A DNA stretch of 64,000 bases from Lysobacter enzymogenes (GCF_900106525.1 NZ_FNOG01000008.1:257330-321329); one strand, 5' to 3'; positions 50,960-60,346 are shown, counted from the first letter of the stretch. Notes: generated from the sequence alone by a model not told the origin. Numbers and translations are program-made.

Positions 50960-52756
50960 TCAGCCGCCCGGCCAGAACGGGCCGCCGAGCCAGAGCCAGC
51001 GCGCCATCCAGGCGCTGACCAAGGCGATGAGCACGGTCAAGGGCAAGCCGATGCGCAGGAAGTCGCTGAAGCGGTATTGGCCCGGGCCGAGGATGAGAAG
51101 GTTGCCGTGGTGACCGATCGGGGTCAGGAACGCGACCACCGCGCCGAGCGCGGTGCACACCACGAACGGCGTCGCCGGCTGGCCCAGCGACTGCGCCAGC
51201 GAAATCGCGATCGGCCCCAGCAACACCGTCGTCGCCGCGTCCGACAGGATCTGGGTCAGCAGCGCCGCCACCGTGAACATCACCAGCAAGATCGCCAGCG
51301 GCGGCCAGCCGGCGATCACGTGCAACATGCCCTGGGCCAGCAATTGCGCCGTGCCGGTCTGCTCCATCGCCACGCCCAGCGGGATCACGCCGGCGATCAT
51401 CACGAAGATGCGCACGTCGATCTCGCGATACGCCTGTTCGACATCGACGCAGCGCGTGGCCACCATCGCCACCGCGCCGAGCAGGAACGCCAGCGGCGCC
51501 GGCAACCATTCGGTCGCCGCCGCGAGCACGGTCGCGGCCAGGATCGCCAGCGCGATCGGCGCGCGCACGCGCCGCCGCGCTTCGCCGGCGAACGGCACCA
51601 GCATCAGGAAGCCGTGGTGCGCGGCCAGTTCGGCGAAGCGCGCCGGCCGGCCCCACAGCACCAGCAGGTCGCCTTCGCGCAGGCGCGCGTCGGCCAGGCG
51701 CGGCGCGACCGCGCCCTGGCGCCGCCACAAGCCGGCGATGACCGCGTTGAACTGGCGCGCGAAGTCGAGCTCGCGCACGCTGCGGCCGATGAACTCCGAA
51801 CCCGGCGCGACCAGGGCCTGCACCAGTTGCGCTTCGCCGTCGCCCTGCGCGTGCTCGCCGAAGCGCGCGACTGCATTGAGATCGAGGCCAGGATCGTCGT
51901 GCAGCGAGGCCAGCGCGTCGGCCGAGGCTTCCACCAGCAGGATGTCGCCGCTGATCAGCGGGCTGCTCGGGCCGAGGTCTTGCCGGCGCACGCCGTCGCG
52001 CAGCCAGCCGGTCAGCACGAAGCGGTCGCCCAGCGCTTTTTGCAGTTCCGCCAGCGGCCGCGTGCTCCAGCGCGAGCCTTCCACCACCAGCAGTTCGGTG
52101 CGGTAGCGGTCCAGGCGCAGATAGCCGTCGTCGCCGTGCTCGCCGCTGCGCTTGGGCAGGATCCAGCGCGCGGCCAGCATGTACAGCACGCCGACCACGA
52201 CCAGCGCCAAACCGATCGGGGTGATCGAGAAGATGCCCAGGCCCGGCGCGCCGGTGCGTTCGATCAGGTTGTCGGCGAGCAGGAAGGCCGGCGCGCTGAC
52301 CAGCGTGAGCGTGGTGCCCAGCGAGGCGGCGAACGACATCGGCATCAGCAGGCGCGAGGCCGACAGGCCGCGCGACTTCGCGAACCGGGTCAGGATCGGC
52401 AGCATCATCGCCGTGACCATGACGTGGTGGGTGAACGAGGACAGCGCCGCCACCGCCGGCATGGTCACCGCGATCGCGCGGCCCTCGCTGCGGCCGGCGG
52501 CGCGGCCGATCCACTGGCCCAGGCGCTCGGTGATGCCGGTCGCGGCCAGGCCGCCGGAAATCACGAACACCGCCGCGACGATGATCGCCGGTTCGCTGGC
52601 GAAGCCCGACAGCGCCTGCTTGGCGTCGAGCACCCCGGTCAGCACCAGCGCCAGCAGGGTCAGCATGGCGGTGACATCGACCCGCAGCCGTTCGCTGACG
52701 AACAGGTACAAAGCGCCGGCCAGGATCAGGAGGAACGCGATCTGGGAAAAGTCCAT
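50960..52756 (-). CDS. SLC13 family permease with RCK_C domains
   Basis: This 598-residue membrane protein has an N-terminal half of about six helices (QIAFLLILAGALYLFVSERL, SFTHHVMVTAMMLPILTRFA), a central soluble region with two TrkA_C/RCK-type modules (LVVEGSRWSTRPLAELQKAL, GSEFIGRSVRELDFARQFNA), and a C-terminal helical half (TPIGHHGNLLILGPGQYRFS). This two-module layout is that of the SLC13/DASS anion symporters that carry sulfate or dicarboxylates. ATG 52756 is chosen because the first helix begins there. Confidence 0.9.
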   Translation of the reverse strand: MDFSQIAFLLILAGALYLFVSERLRVDVTAMLTLLALVLTGVLDAKQALSGFASEPAIIVAAVFVISGGLAATGITERLGQWIGRAAGRSEGRAIAVTMPAVAALSSFTHHVMVTAMMLPILTRFAKSRGLSASRLLMPMSFAASLGTTLTLVSAPAFLLADNLIERTGAPGLGIFSITPIGLALVVVGVLYMLAARWILPKRSGEHGDDGYLRLDRYRTELLVVEGSRWSTRPLAELQKALGDRFVLTGWLRDGVRRQDLGPSSPLISGDILLVEASADALASLHDDPGLDLNAVARFGEHAQGDGEAQLVQALVAPGSEFIGRSVRELDFARQFNAVIAGLWRRQGAVAPRLADARLREGDLLVLWGRPARFAELAAHHGFLMLVPFAGEARRRVRAPIALAILAATVLAAATEWLPAPLAFLLGAVAMVATRCVDVEQAYREIDVRIFVMIAGVIPLGVAMEQTGTAQLLAQGMLHVIAGWPPLAILLVMFTVAALLTQILSDAATTVLLGPIAISLAQSLGQPATPFVVCTALGAVVAFLTPIGHHGNLLILGPGQYRFSDFLRIGLPLTVLIALVSAWMARWLWLGGPFWPGG

Positions 52757-52892
52757 GCGCACGATTGTGCGGGACTTGGCCGTGTCCATGCCGTGTGCGC
52801 CGTCCACCCTGCCGTCACGGATGCATTGGCTACACTTTCCGGCCAATTCGCCGCCGATGGCCGACGCTGCGCTCCGATCCGACCCTAATCCG

Positions 52893-54074
52893 ATGACCTT
52901 GCCGCACCCCCTGCCGACCGCTGCGCAGGCCGGAAACGACCCGGCGCAGGATGATCGTTTCCGTCTGGCGATGACGGCGTCGAACATCGGCATGGCCATC
53001 GTGTCGCTCGACGGGGTCTGGCTGGAGGTCAATCCGGCGCTGTGCGCGATGCTGGGCTACCGCGAGGAGCAGTTGCGCGGGCACCACTACAGCGAAGTCA
53101 CCCACCGCGACGATCTGGCGATCAGCCAGAACCTGGTCGCGGCCCTGGTCAGCGGCGAGCTGGCCTCGGTCGACGAGCACAAGCGCTACGTCCACGCCGA
53201 CGGTTCGGACGTGTGGGTGCAGCTCAACGTGGCGGTGATGCGCGCCGACGACGGCGCGCCGCAGTATTTCATCTCGCACATGCGCGACATCCGCGGCGAG
53301 CGCGAGGCCGGCATCGCGCTGAGCGCGCGCGTGGCCGAGCACGGCGCCGCGCTGGACGCCTCGCACCGGCAATTGCAGCTGTTCGCCGACGCGGTCGCGC
53401 ACGACCTGCGCGCGCCGCTGCGTTCGATCGAAAGCTTTTCCGCGCTGCTGGCCGACCGCGCCGGCGAGCGCCTGAACGAAACCGACCGCGACTATCTGAC
53501 CCGGATCCGCGCCGCCGCCACCCGCATGACCGGGCTGCTGGCGATGCTGACCGAGCTGTCGCACGTGACCCGCGCGGAGATGCGGATCGGGCCGGTGGAC
53601 CTGAGCCTGCTCGCCGACTGGGTCGGCGCCGAGCTGCAGGACGCCGATCCGTCGCGCCGCGGCGAGGTCCGGGTGCAGCCGGGGTTGCAGGTCGAAGGCG
53701 ACGAGCGCCTGCTCAAGCTGATGCTGACCCAGCTCATGCACAACGCCTGGAAGTTCTCGGCGCTGGCGGCCGAGGCGGACGCGCCGGTGCGGATCGAGGT
53801 CGGCGGCGAAACCCGCGACGGGGCGCTGGCGCTGAGCGTGCGCGACCACGGGAGCGGTTTCGACATGCGCTATGCTCACAAGCTGTTCGAGCCCTTCCAG
53901 CGCCTGCACGGGCCGGACCAGGGCGGCGGCCACGGCCTGGGGCTGGCGATCGCGCGGCGGGTGGCCGAGCGCCATCGCGGCCGTCTGCGCGCCCACGCCG
54001 GGCCTGGCGCGGGCAGCACGTTCACAGTCGAGTTGCCGCTCGTATCGAGGGGCGAGGAAAACGTTGATGCATAA
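52893..54074 (+). CDS. PAS-domain sensor histidine kinase
   Basis: This 393-residue kinase has an N-terminal PAS/PAC sensor (FRLAMTASNIGMAIVSLDG, then QYFISHMRDIRGEREA), a short coiled coil, a HisKA dimerisation domain with phospho-acceptor His170 in VAHDLRAPLRSIESFS, and a HATPase domain with N, D and G boxes (LMHNAWKFSA, DHGSGFD, GHGLGLAIARRV). No membrane helix is visible, so sensing is cytoplasmic. Start codon uncertain: ATG 52893 or ATG 52857. It overlaps its response regulator by 8 bp. Confidence 0.9.
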   Translation: MTLPHPLPTAAQAGNDPAQDDRFRLAMTASNIGMAIVSLDGVWLEVNPALCAMLGYREEQLRGHHYSEVTHRDDLAISQNLVAALVSGELASVDEHKRYVHADGSDVWVQLNVAVMRADDGAPQYFISHMRDIRGEREAGIALSARVAEHGAALDASHRQLQLFADAVAHDLRAPLRSIESFSALLADRAGERLNETDRDYLTRIRAAATRMTGLLAMLTELSHVTRAEMRIGPVDLSLLADWVGAELQDADPSRRGEVRVQPGLQVEGDERLLKLMLTQLMHNAWKFSALAAEADAPVRIEVGGETRDGALALSVRDHGSGFDMRYAHKLFEPFQRLHGPDQGGGHGLGLAIARRVAERHRGRLRAHAGPGAGSTFTVELPLVSRGEENVDA

Positions 54075-54501
54075 GGAAATCCTGCTGGTCGAGGACAATC
54101 CCGACGACGTCGAGCTGACCCGGCTCGCCTTCGACGAGGCCAAGATCGCCAACAGGCTGGTGGTGATGGGCGACGGCGCCGAGGCGCTGGATTACCTGTT
54201 CGCCCGTGGCCGCTATTCGGACCGCGACCCCAACGACCTGCCGTCGATCGTGCTGCTGGACCTGAACCTGCCCAAGGTCGACGGCCGCGAGGTGTTGCAG
54301 GCGATCCGCGCCCACGAACCCACCCGCACCCTGCCGGTGGTGGTGCTGACCACCAGCACCGAGCCGTTCGACGTCGAAGCCAGCTATGCGCTCGGGGTCA
54401 ACAGCTACATCCAGAAGCCGGTGGATTTCGAGCAGTTCGTCTGGGCGGTCAAGCAGGTCGGGCTGTACTGGCTGGTGCTGAACCACCCGCGCAATCCCTG
54501 A
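54067..54501 (+). CDS. Single-domain response regulator (Rcp1-like)
   Basis: This 144-residue receiver-only regulator has acidic pocket EDNPDD near the N-terminus, phospho-acceptor Asp65 in VLLDLNLPKVDG, and the conserved lysine in YIQKPVDF near residue 119. It lacks an output domain. The FAR-type Rcp1 group it resembles is partnered with cytoplasmic PAS/GAF kinases, as here. The coupling with the upstream kinase is an 8-bp overlap. Confidence 0.92.
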   Translation: MHKEILLVEDNPDDVELTRLAFDEAKIANRLVVMGDGAEALDYLFARGRYSDRDPNDLPSIVLLDLNLPKVDGREVLQAIRAHEPTRTLPVVVLTTSTEPFDVEASYALGVNSYIQKPVDFEQFVWAVKQVGLYWLVLNHPRNP

Positions 54502-54667
54502 TCGGGGCGCCGCGTTCGCGGCGTGGCCGCGGCTGGTGGACCGAAGCCTTCGCGCCGGCGTCGCCGAATAGGGTCTCGTCGCGGTTTTCGCGGGTCGCGC
54601 TTTTGCCGCGCGGCTGGCCGTAGTCCCGGCGGTTTTCGCCCGGCCTAGTGCCAATCACTCATCCAAG

Positions 54668-54702
54668 AACCGCCTCGGGGCTGCCCGCCAGGCGGTTTTT
54701 TC
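54668..54702 (+). terminator. Terminator after the kinase/regulator pair
   Basis: AACCGCCT (54668-54675) pairs with AGGCGGTT (54690-54697), followed by TTTT. The 405-bp gap 54502-54906 holds no gene; this hairpin is the only recognisable element. Confidence 0.7.
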
Positions 54703-54906
54703 GTGCCTTGGGCATGGCAATAGCACGCCGTCGAGCACAGCTCCTGCAGCCAGCATGTCCGCGCGGGCACATCCACGTTCGATAGGCGTATTGCGTCCAC
54801 ATCGGTGCTGCGGCCGGTGACGGCCTGCCCGCCGCGCGGCGGCGCGGCCGGACGCCTCCAGCCCGCCGGTGCGCGGCGGGCCCGCCACGAAGGGATGCCC
54901 GCATTG

Positions 54907-56328
54907 ATGCGTGATACTCCGGAGCAACGCTTGAAAGCCGGTTCGGTCGGTTGGCTGCAGATCCTGGCCTTGGTGCTCGCCACCACCGGGCCGTTGATCG
55001 GCCTGGTCGGCGCGGTGCCGGTGGCGCTGACCCAGGGCAACGGCATCGGCATGGCCGGCTGTTTCCTGCTTGCCGGTCTGATCTATCTGGTTTTCGGCGC
55101 CGGCTTCGCGGCCTTGACCCGGCAGGTGGTGGACGCCGGCGCGTTCTATGCCTGCGTCGCGCGCGGCCTGTCGCGCCCGGCCGGATTGATCGCGGCCGGG
55201 CTGGCGACTACGGCGTACATGGCCTTGCAACTGTGCTGCTACGGCTTGATCGGCTTCTTCATGACCCAGCTCAGCCAGGGCGTGTGGGGCGAAGGCCTGC
55301 CGTGGTGGTTCAACGCCTTGCTGGTCAACGCCGTGGTGCCGTTTTGCGCGCAGCGCAATCTGACCTTCGCCGCGCGCCTGCTCGGCGTCCTGGTTCTGGC
55401 CGAATTCGCGGTGTTGGCCGCGTTCGCTGCGTCGGTGCTGTGGCACGGCGGCGGGCCGGAAGGCCTGAGCGCGCAGCCGTTCGCGCCGGCGCAGGTGTTC
55501 TCGGCCGGTTTCGGCGCGGCGATGGTGTTCGCCGTGGCCGCCTTCGCCGGCTTCGAGACCGCGGCGGTCTACGGCGAGGAAGCGCGCGCGCCGCAGCGCA
55601 CCGTGTCGCGCGTGTTGTTGGTGGCGATCCTCGCCGTCACCGCGACCTTGGCCGGATCGGCCTGGGCGCTGATCGCGGCCTACGGCCCCGGCGAAGTCGT
55701 CGACGCGGCCGCGCGCGATCCCGGCGCGTTGTGGTTCTCGGCGGTGTCGCGGTTCTTGTCGCCGGACTTGAGCACGGCGATGGCGGTGCTGCTGATGACC
55801 AGCCTGTTCGCCGCCATCATCGGCCTGCAGAACGCGGTCTCGCGCTATCTCTATGCGCTGGGCCGCGATGGCGCGATCTGGCCGGTGCTGGCGCAGATGC
55901 ATCCGCAGCACGAGACGCCCTACATCGCCAATCTGGCCCAGGCGTCGGTGTCGATCCTGGCGTTGGCCGGGTTGGGACTGGTCGAAAGCGATCCGCTGCG
56001 CATCGCCTTGGGTTCGGCGTCGGCGCTGGCGGTGATCGCGCTGCTGAGCGCGCAGATTCTGGTCAGCGCCGCGGTGATCGGTTTCTTCCGCGGCCGCGAC
56101 GGCGGCGTGTGGAGCACCCGGATCGCGCCGGCGGCGAGCGCGCTGGCGTTGGCGGCGCTGCTGTGCACGGTCTTGCTCAACCTGCGTTCGCTGACCGGCG
56201 GCAGCGCGGCCGCGGCCTGGACGATCGCGATCGCGCTGCTGGCGCTGGCGGGCGCCTGCGCGTTGCGCGCCTGGGCGATGAAGCGGCGCGATCCGGCCGC
56301 CTACGCGCGGCTCGGCGGCGCGCGCTGA
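54907..56328 (+). CDS. APC-family amino-acid permease
   Basis: This 473-residue transporter has twelve predicted helices. The N-terminal LQILALVLATTGPLIGLVGAVP and the AFAGFETAAVYGEEARAPQR segment after helix 6 are typical of the amino acid-polyamine-organocation superfamily. ATG 54907 follows a GAAGGG site; an ATG at 54895 is too close to it. Monocistronic; convergent with an oxygenase gene 18 bp beyond its stop. Confidence 0.87.
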   Translation: MRDTPEQRLKAGSVGWLQILALVLATTGPLIGLVGAVPVALTQGNGIGMAGCFLLAGLIYLVFGAGFAALTRQVVDAGAFYACVARGLSRPAGLIAAGLATTAYMALQLCCYGLIGFFMTQLSQGVWGEGLPWWFNALLVNAVVPFCAQRNLTFAARLLGVLVLAEFAVLAAFAASVLWHGGGPEGLSAQPFAPAQVFSAGFGAAMVFAVAAFAGFETAAVYGEEARAPQRTVSRVLLVAILAVTATLAGSAWALIAAYGPGEVVDAAARDPGALWFSAVSRFLSPDLSTAMAVLLMTSLFAAIIGLQNAVSRYLYALGRDGAIWPVLAQMHPQHETPYIANLAQASVSILALAGLGLVESDPLRIALGSASALAVIALLSAQILVSAAVIGFFRGRDGGVWSTRIAPAASALALAALLCTVLLNLRSLTGGSAAAAWTIAIALLALAGACALRAWAMKRRDPAAYARLGGAR

Positions 56329-56346
56329 CGCCCGCGGCGAGCCGCG

Positions 56347-57099
56347 TCAGCCGGCCGCGAACAAGCGCTCGGCGCGCTGGAACAGGATCCAGCTGGTGGC
56401 GATGTACTTGTCGCCGCCCTTGGGCCGGTTGCCGCGGTGGGTGTGGGTGAACGCCGCCGGCGCGATCAACAGGTCGCCGGCGCGCGGAACGATCTTGCGG
56501 CGTTGATAGAGGAACTCGGTTTCGCCTTCGCCGAAGCCGTCGTTGAGATAGATCGTCCACAGCACGTGGCGGTGCAGGGTGTCGGCATGGGCGTCGCGCG
56601 GGTACAGCTCGCAATGCCAATACGGATAGCCGCCGCGGCCGTCGGTGTAGCGCTGCAGGTTGATCGCGCCGGGGCGGAACACGGTCTGCGCGACCGGCGC
56701 GAGCTGGGCGTCGTCCATCTGCGCCATGCGCTCGGCGGTGAGGCGGTGGCGCTTGCCGTCGGCGTCGGGCGCTTCCAGCATCAGCGGCGCGATCATCATG
56801 TGCGGATAGCGGCGCAGGTATTGCAGCAGGCCGCGGAACACCGCCAGGTTCAGCGCGACTTCGATGTCCTTCCAGCCCTCGCGCCCGGTGATGGTGAGGT
56901 CGCGGCTGTCCTTGAGGTCGGGCATCACCCCGCCGCCGACGCGGCCGGGTTCGCTCTCGCGGCTGGCGTCGAAGCGCCGGACCAGGTCGGCGCATTGCTC
57001 GCGGCTCAGCACCTGCGGATAGACCTCGATGAAATCGTCGCCGCCGGTGGCGGCAGCGGGCAGGGCGTCGCGAGCGGCGTCGGGTGCGTGCGAAGACAT
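56347..57099 (-). CDS. 2-oxoglutarate/Fe(II)-dependent oxygenase
   Basis: This 250-residue enzyme has a prolyl-4-hydroxylase-like double-stranded beta-helix fold: YWHCELYPRDAHADTLHRHV, GEGETEFLYQRRKIVPRAGD and THTHRGNRPKGGDKYIATSW contain the candidate iron ligands and the 2-oxoglutarate-binding residues. N-terminal IEVYPQVLSREQCADLVRRF is the usual start of this fold. The substrate (protein prolyl or other) is unknown. ATG 57099 is chosen; the frame continues upstream without similarity. Confidence 0.8.
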   Translation of the reverse strand: MSSHAPDAARDALPAAATGGDDFIEVYPQVLSREQCADLVRRFDASRESEPGRVGGGVMPDLKDSRDLTITGREGWKDIEVALNLAVFRGLLQYLRRYPHMMIAPLMLEAPDADGKRHRLTAERMAQMDDAQLAPVAQTVFRPGAINLQRYTDGRGGYPYWHCELYPRDAHADTLHRHVLWTIYLNDGFGEGETEFLYQRRKIVPRAGDLLIAPAAFTHTHRGNRPKGGDKYIATSWILFQRAERLFAAG

Positions 57100-57491
57100 G
57101 GAACCAACCTGAAGGGACGGGACGGATAAGACACAAACGCGCGACGGCGGCGTCGCCCCATCCTCGCATGCGCGATGCAGTTGCGAAAACGCAACGCGGC
57201 GGCGGCGCGTCTGCGCGGCCGCGCGCGATCGACTGCAAAGGCAGGCGCAGCGCACATGCGCGTCGGCGCCGGCGCCAAGCTGAGTGGGGACGCGGCGTCG
57301 CCGACATCGCCACGGTGCGTTGCGGGCGAGCAACGTTTTCTCGCGCCGGCACCGGCCAGGCGCCGGCGTCGGCGGCGAAACCGCTTTGGGATCAATGGCT
57401 TGAAAAGTTGGCACGGGACTAGCGTGGGAACTCCCACCGGCCGCTCGCCCCGCCCTCGGCGCGTCGAGCTTCCCCCGCCCCGGAGTCCGCC
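57100..57491. other. Divergent promoter region upstream of the fap-like operon
   Basis: This 392-bp gap lies between the minus-strand oxygenase gene and the plus-strand repeat-protein operon. It is GC-rich and shows no gene. A potential promoter for the operon must be near 57420-57480, but I see no convincing hexamers. The first gene's site is a GGAG just before 57492. Confidence 0.45.
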
Positions 57492-58034
57492 ATGTCCCCC
57501 GCCACCGTCCGTGTCGTCCCGCTCTCCCGCCGCTGCGCATCGACGTTCGCCGCGCTGACGCTCGCCGTCGCCGTCGTGCCTGCGGTGCAGGCGGCCGAGC
57601 CCGGCACCAACACCCATACCGACCCGAGCGTGATCGTCGCCCGCACCGTCTACCCGCGCATCGCTTATCGCGCGCTGCCGGCGCAGGACAATCCGGTGCG
57701 CACCGCGGCCACTACCTTTCCCGCCCAGGTCTTCCACACCACTCTAGATCGTTCGCTGGCGCCGCTGCTCGACGATGCCGCGCTCGGCCAGCACGGTTCC
57801 GGCGGCGTCGGCATCGGCGCCGCGACCGGCGCGTTGACCGGCCTGCTGGTGCCGGGCGCCGGCCCCGGCGCGGGCAATGCGTTCGGCGGGCCGGCGACAA
57901 CGGCACCGCTGGGCGCCAGCGCCAGCGTCGGCGGCGCGGTGATCGGCGCCACTGCCGGCCTGGGCGACACCATCACCGGCGCGGTGATGCAAGCGGTGAT
58001 GCCGGCCGCCGCAGCGCCCGGGAGCGGGCGGTGA
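57492..58034 (+). CDS. Exported Gly/Ala-rich protein, first gene of the fap-like operon
   Basis: This 180-residue protein has a signal peptide (ALTLAVAVVPAVQAAEP). The C-terminal half is a Gly/Ala-rich run (GIGAATGALTGLLVPGAGPG, ASVGGAVIGATAGLGD). I do not recognise a family. Its stop overlaps the GTG start of the next gene, so translation is coupled. Position as first gene and Gly/Ala richness suggest an accessory or minor subunit of the secreted fibre system downstream; this is inference. Confidence 0.65.
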   Translation: MSPATVRVVPLSRRCASTFAALTLAVAVVPAVQAAEPGTNTHTDPSVIVARTVYPRIAYRALPAQDNPVRTAATTFPAQVFHTTLDRSLAPLLDDAALGQHGSGGVGIGAATGALTGLLVPGAGPGAGNAFGGPATTAPLGASASVGGAVIGATAGLGDTITGAVMQAVMPAAAAPGSGR

Positions 58035-58657
58035 ACGCCCGCGCCCGCCCGCTGCGGCATGCGCCGCTGTGGCTGATCGCTTGCCTGCTGGCGACCGCGG
58101 TGGTCGCCGACGGCCGCGCCCAGACGCCGCTCGACAGCGCCCGCATCGGCGCCGCCGGGCGCGGCCTCGACGGCCGCGCCGCGATCAACCAGGCCGCCGG
58201 GCAGGGCAACGCCCAGGCCAACCAGGCCGCGCTGTCGCTGTCGTCCGACGGCATCGCGTCGGCCGCCGCCAACGCGCGTCAGCAGCTCGATCCTGTCGCC
58301 GCCGCCGCCCTCGCCCGCCGCGCCCAGGCGCGCATCGACGCCGGCGCCTTCGCCGACGCGCGCGGCCTGCTGCAACTCAACCAAAGCGCCGGCGCGGGCA
58401 ATGCCCAGCTCAACCAGTTCGCGCTCGCGCGCGGTGGCGACGGCAGCAGCGCGCTCGACGACGCCGCGCTGGCGCAAGTCGCCGGCCCCGCGGCCGCGCC
58501 GCTGGAAACCCGCCACGCGCCGGGCCTGCGCGAAGCCGCCATCGCCGACGACGCCTTCCGCGGCGGCCAGGGCGTGCTGCAACTCAATCAGACGGCGGGG
58601 ACCGGCAACGCGTCGGTCAACGCCATCGTGCTCCGACTGCCGGGGAGTGCTCCATAA
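58031..58657 (+). CDS. Exported N/Q repeat protein (FapA-like position)
   Basis: This 208-residue protein has a signal peptide (WLIACLLATAVVADGRAQ) and three N/Q/G-rich repeats: INQAAGQGNAQANQ (about 52-65), LNQSAGAGNAQLNQ (about 116-129) and LNQTAGTGNASVN (about 187-200). The pattern NQxAGxGNxQxN resembles the repeat unit of Pseudomonas Fap amyloid subunits. GTG start at 58031 overlaps the previous stop (GTGA). It could be a minor subunit or chaperone-like FapA/FapE relative. It has no cysteine pair at the end, unlike the next two genes. Confidence 0.68.
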   Translation: MNARARPLRHAPLWLIACLLATAVVADGRAQTPLDSARIGAAGRGLDGRAAINQAAGQGNAQANQAALSLSSDGIASAAANARQQLDPVAAAALARRAQARIDAGAFADARGLLQLNQSAGAGNAQLNQFALARGGDGSSALDDAALAQVAGPAAAPLETRHAPGLREAAIADDAFRGGQGVLQLNQTAGTGNASVNAIVLRLPGSAP

Positions 58658-58712
58658 AAACCACAACGGCGGAATGCAGTCGCGACACCCATCATCCTTC
58701 AGGAGAGAGACC

Positions 58713-59474
58713 ATGAAAGCGCAACTGACCCTGCTCGCCCTCGCTTTGGCCATCGCCGCACCCGCTTACGCCGAAGGCGACGACGCGCGCATCCACAGCG
58801 ACACCTCGGTGAGCAACCGCATCCACGTCGGCGGCCATGTCAGCGTCAAGGGCAAGATCCGCGTGGCTTCCGAATCCGCCGCGACCGTCGACCAGGACCA
58901 GAACACCCTGGCCAACAGCTCGCTCGGCGACGGCGACCACGATGCGCATCTGGGCGGCAGCGCCCTGTCCAACGCTCAGGGCAACATGGGCGTCAACGTC
59001 GCCGCCGGCGTCGGCAACGCGCAGAGCAACGACACCGCGCTGTCGGCGGTGGACGGCGAGAAGGTGTTCGCCTCGGCGATGACCTTCAACGACCAGAAGA
59101 CCGGCTTCAACTACGCCTATTCCAGCCAGCAGGACACCTACTACAGCGCCACGCTCGACGGCAGCGCGCTGTCCAACGCCAAAGGCAACATCGGCGTGAA
59201 CGTCGGCGCCGGCGTCGGCAACGCGCAGAGCAACGGCATGGCCGCCTCGGTCAACAGCTCCGGCACCATCGCCAAGGCCGCGTCCGACAGCGAGCAGCAC
59301 GGCTGGCTCAACGAACTGGCCGCAGCCTGCGACCTGGACACCTTCGCCACCCTCGGCGGCAGCGCGCTGTCGGGCGCGCAGGGCAACATCGGCGCCAACG
59401 TCGCCGCCGGCGTGGGCAACCTGCAACACAACGGCCTGTCGATCGCCACCGCCTCGTGCGGCAGCTGCCAATGA
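58713..59474 (+). CDS. Fap-like amyloid subunit 1 (FapB/FapC-like)
   Basis: This 253-residue exported protein has a signal peptide (residues 1-20, ending AYA) and three imperfect repeats: ALSNAQGNMGVNVAAGVGNA (from about 84), ALSNAKGNIGVNVGAGVGNA (from about 152) and ALSGAQGNIGANVAAGVGNL (from about 220), separated by two variable linkers, and a C-terminal CGSC (Cys249, Cys252). Three repeats plus two linkers plus CxxC is the layout described for Pseudomonas FapC, the major functional amyloid. It is a tandem paralog of the next gene, with near-identical N-termini. The AGGAGAGAGA site before ATG 58713 is very strong, which suggests high expression. Confidence 0.78.
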   Translation: MKAQLTLLALALAIAAPAYAEGDDARIHSDTSVSNRIHVGGHVSVKGKIRVASESAATVDQDQNTLANSSLGDGDHDAHLGGSALSNAQGNMGVNVAAGVGNAQSNDTALSAVDGEKVFASAMTFNDQKTGFNYAYSSQQDTYYSATLDGSALSNAKGNIGVNVGAGVGNAQSNGMAASVNSSGTIAKAASDSEQHGWLNELAAACDLDTFATLGGSALSGAQGNIGANVAAGVGNLQHNGLSIATASCGSCQ

Positions 59475-59530
59475 CGCGCGCGCGGCCGCGGCGCACCGCC
59501 GCGGCCGCTCCCGCCTGACGGAGAACCACG

Positions 59531-60346
59531 ATGAAACTTCTTCCGCACTCCCTGCTGGCGATCGCGCTGGCGGCGCTGGCCCTGCCGGCCTTCGCCGAAG
59601 GCGACGACGCGCGCATCCGCAGCGACACGTCGGTGAGCAATCGCATCCACGTCGGCGGCCACGTCAACGTGAAAGGCAAGATCCGCGTCGCTTCCGAATC
59701 GGCCGCCACGGTCGACCAGGACCAGGCCACCGACAGCAACGCCTCGCTCGGCGACGGCGACCACAGCGCGCATCTGGGCGACAACGCCCTGTCGAACGCG
59801 CAAGGCAACATCGGCGCCAACGTCGCCGCCGGCGTCGGCAACGCGCAGAGCAACGACACCGCGCTGTCGGCGGTGGACGGCGAGAAAGTATTCGCCTCGG
59901 CGATGGTGTTCGGCCGTCAGTCCGCGCTGGCCAATTTCGCCACCACCAACACCGACCAGACCTTCTACCGCGCTACCCTCGACGGCAACGCGCTGTCGAA
60001 CGCGAAGGGCAACATCGGCGTCAACGTCGCCGCGGGCGTCGGCAACGTCCAGGGCAACGGCATGGCCGCTTCGGTCAACAGTTCCGGCACCGTGGCGCTG
60101 GCGACCTCCGACAGCGAGCAGTGGGCCTCGTCGAACCTGCTCGACAGCGACGGCCGCCGCATCAGCCTGGACCTGTACGCATCGCTCGGCGGCAACGCGC
60201 TGTCCGGTGCGCAGGGCAACATCGGCGTCAACGTAGCGTCCGGCGTGGGCAACCTGCAGCACAACGGTTTGGCCATCGCCACCGCCTCGTGCGGCGCCTG
60301 CGCACCGCCGCCTCCGCCTCCCACCTGCAGTCAATGCGGCGACTGA
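59531..60346 (+). CDS. Fap-like amyloid subunit 2 (FapB/FapC-like)
   Basis: This 271-residue exported protein is a paralog of the previous one: the mature N-terminus (EGDDARIRSDTSVSNRIHVG) is nearly the same, and there are three repeats of ALSNAQGNIGANVAAGVGNA type separated by linkers. It ends in CGAC, a run of prolines and CSQC, giving two CxxC motifs. Linkers differ in sequence and length from the first paralog, as expected for B/C pairs. Probably one is nucleator (FapB) and the other major fibre subunit (FapC), but the sequence does not say which. Confidence 0.78.
   Translation: MKLLPHSLLAIALAALALPAFAEGDDARIRSDTSVSNRIHVGGHVNVKGKIRVASESAATVDQDQATDSNASLGDGDHSAHLGDNALSNAQGNIGANVAAGVGNAQSNDTALSAVDGEKVFASAMVFGRQSALANFATTNTDQTFYRATLDGNALSNAKGNIGVNVAAGVGNVQGNGMAASVNSSGTVALATSDSEQWASSNLLDSDGRRISLDLYASLGGNALSGAQGNIGVNVASGVGNLQHNGLAIATASCGACAPPPPPPTCSQCGD

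Noticed and set aside
50781-51113. Plus-strand 110-codon frame with a signal-peptide-like start
   Set aside because: It overlaps the coding end of the SLC13 gene and its second half is the antisense of that gene.
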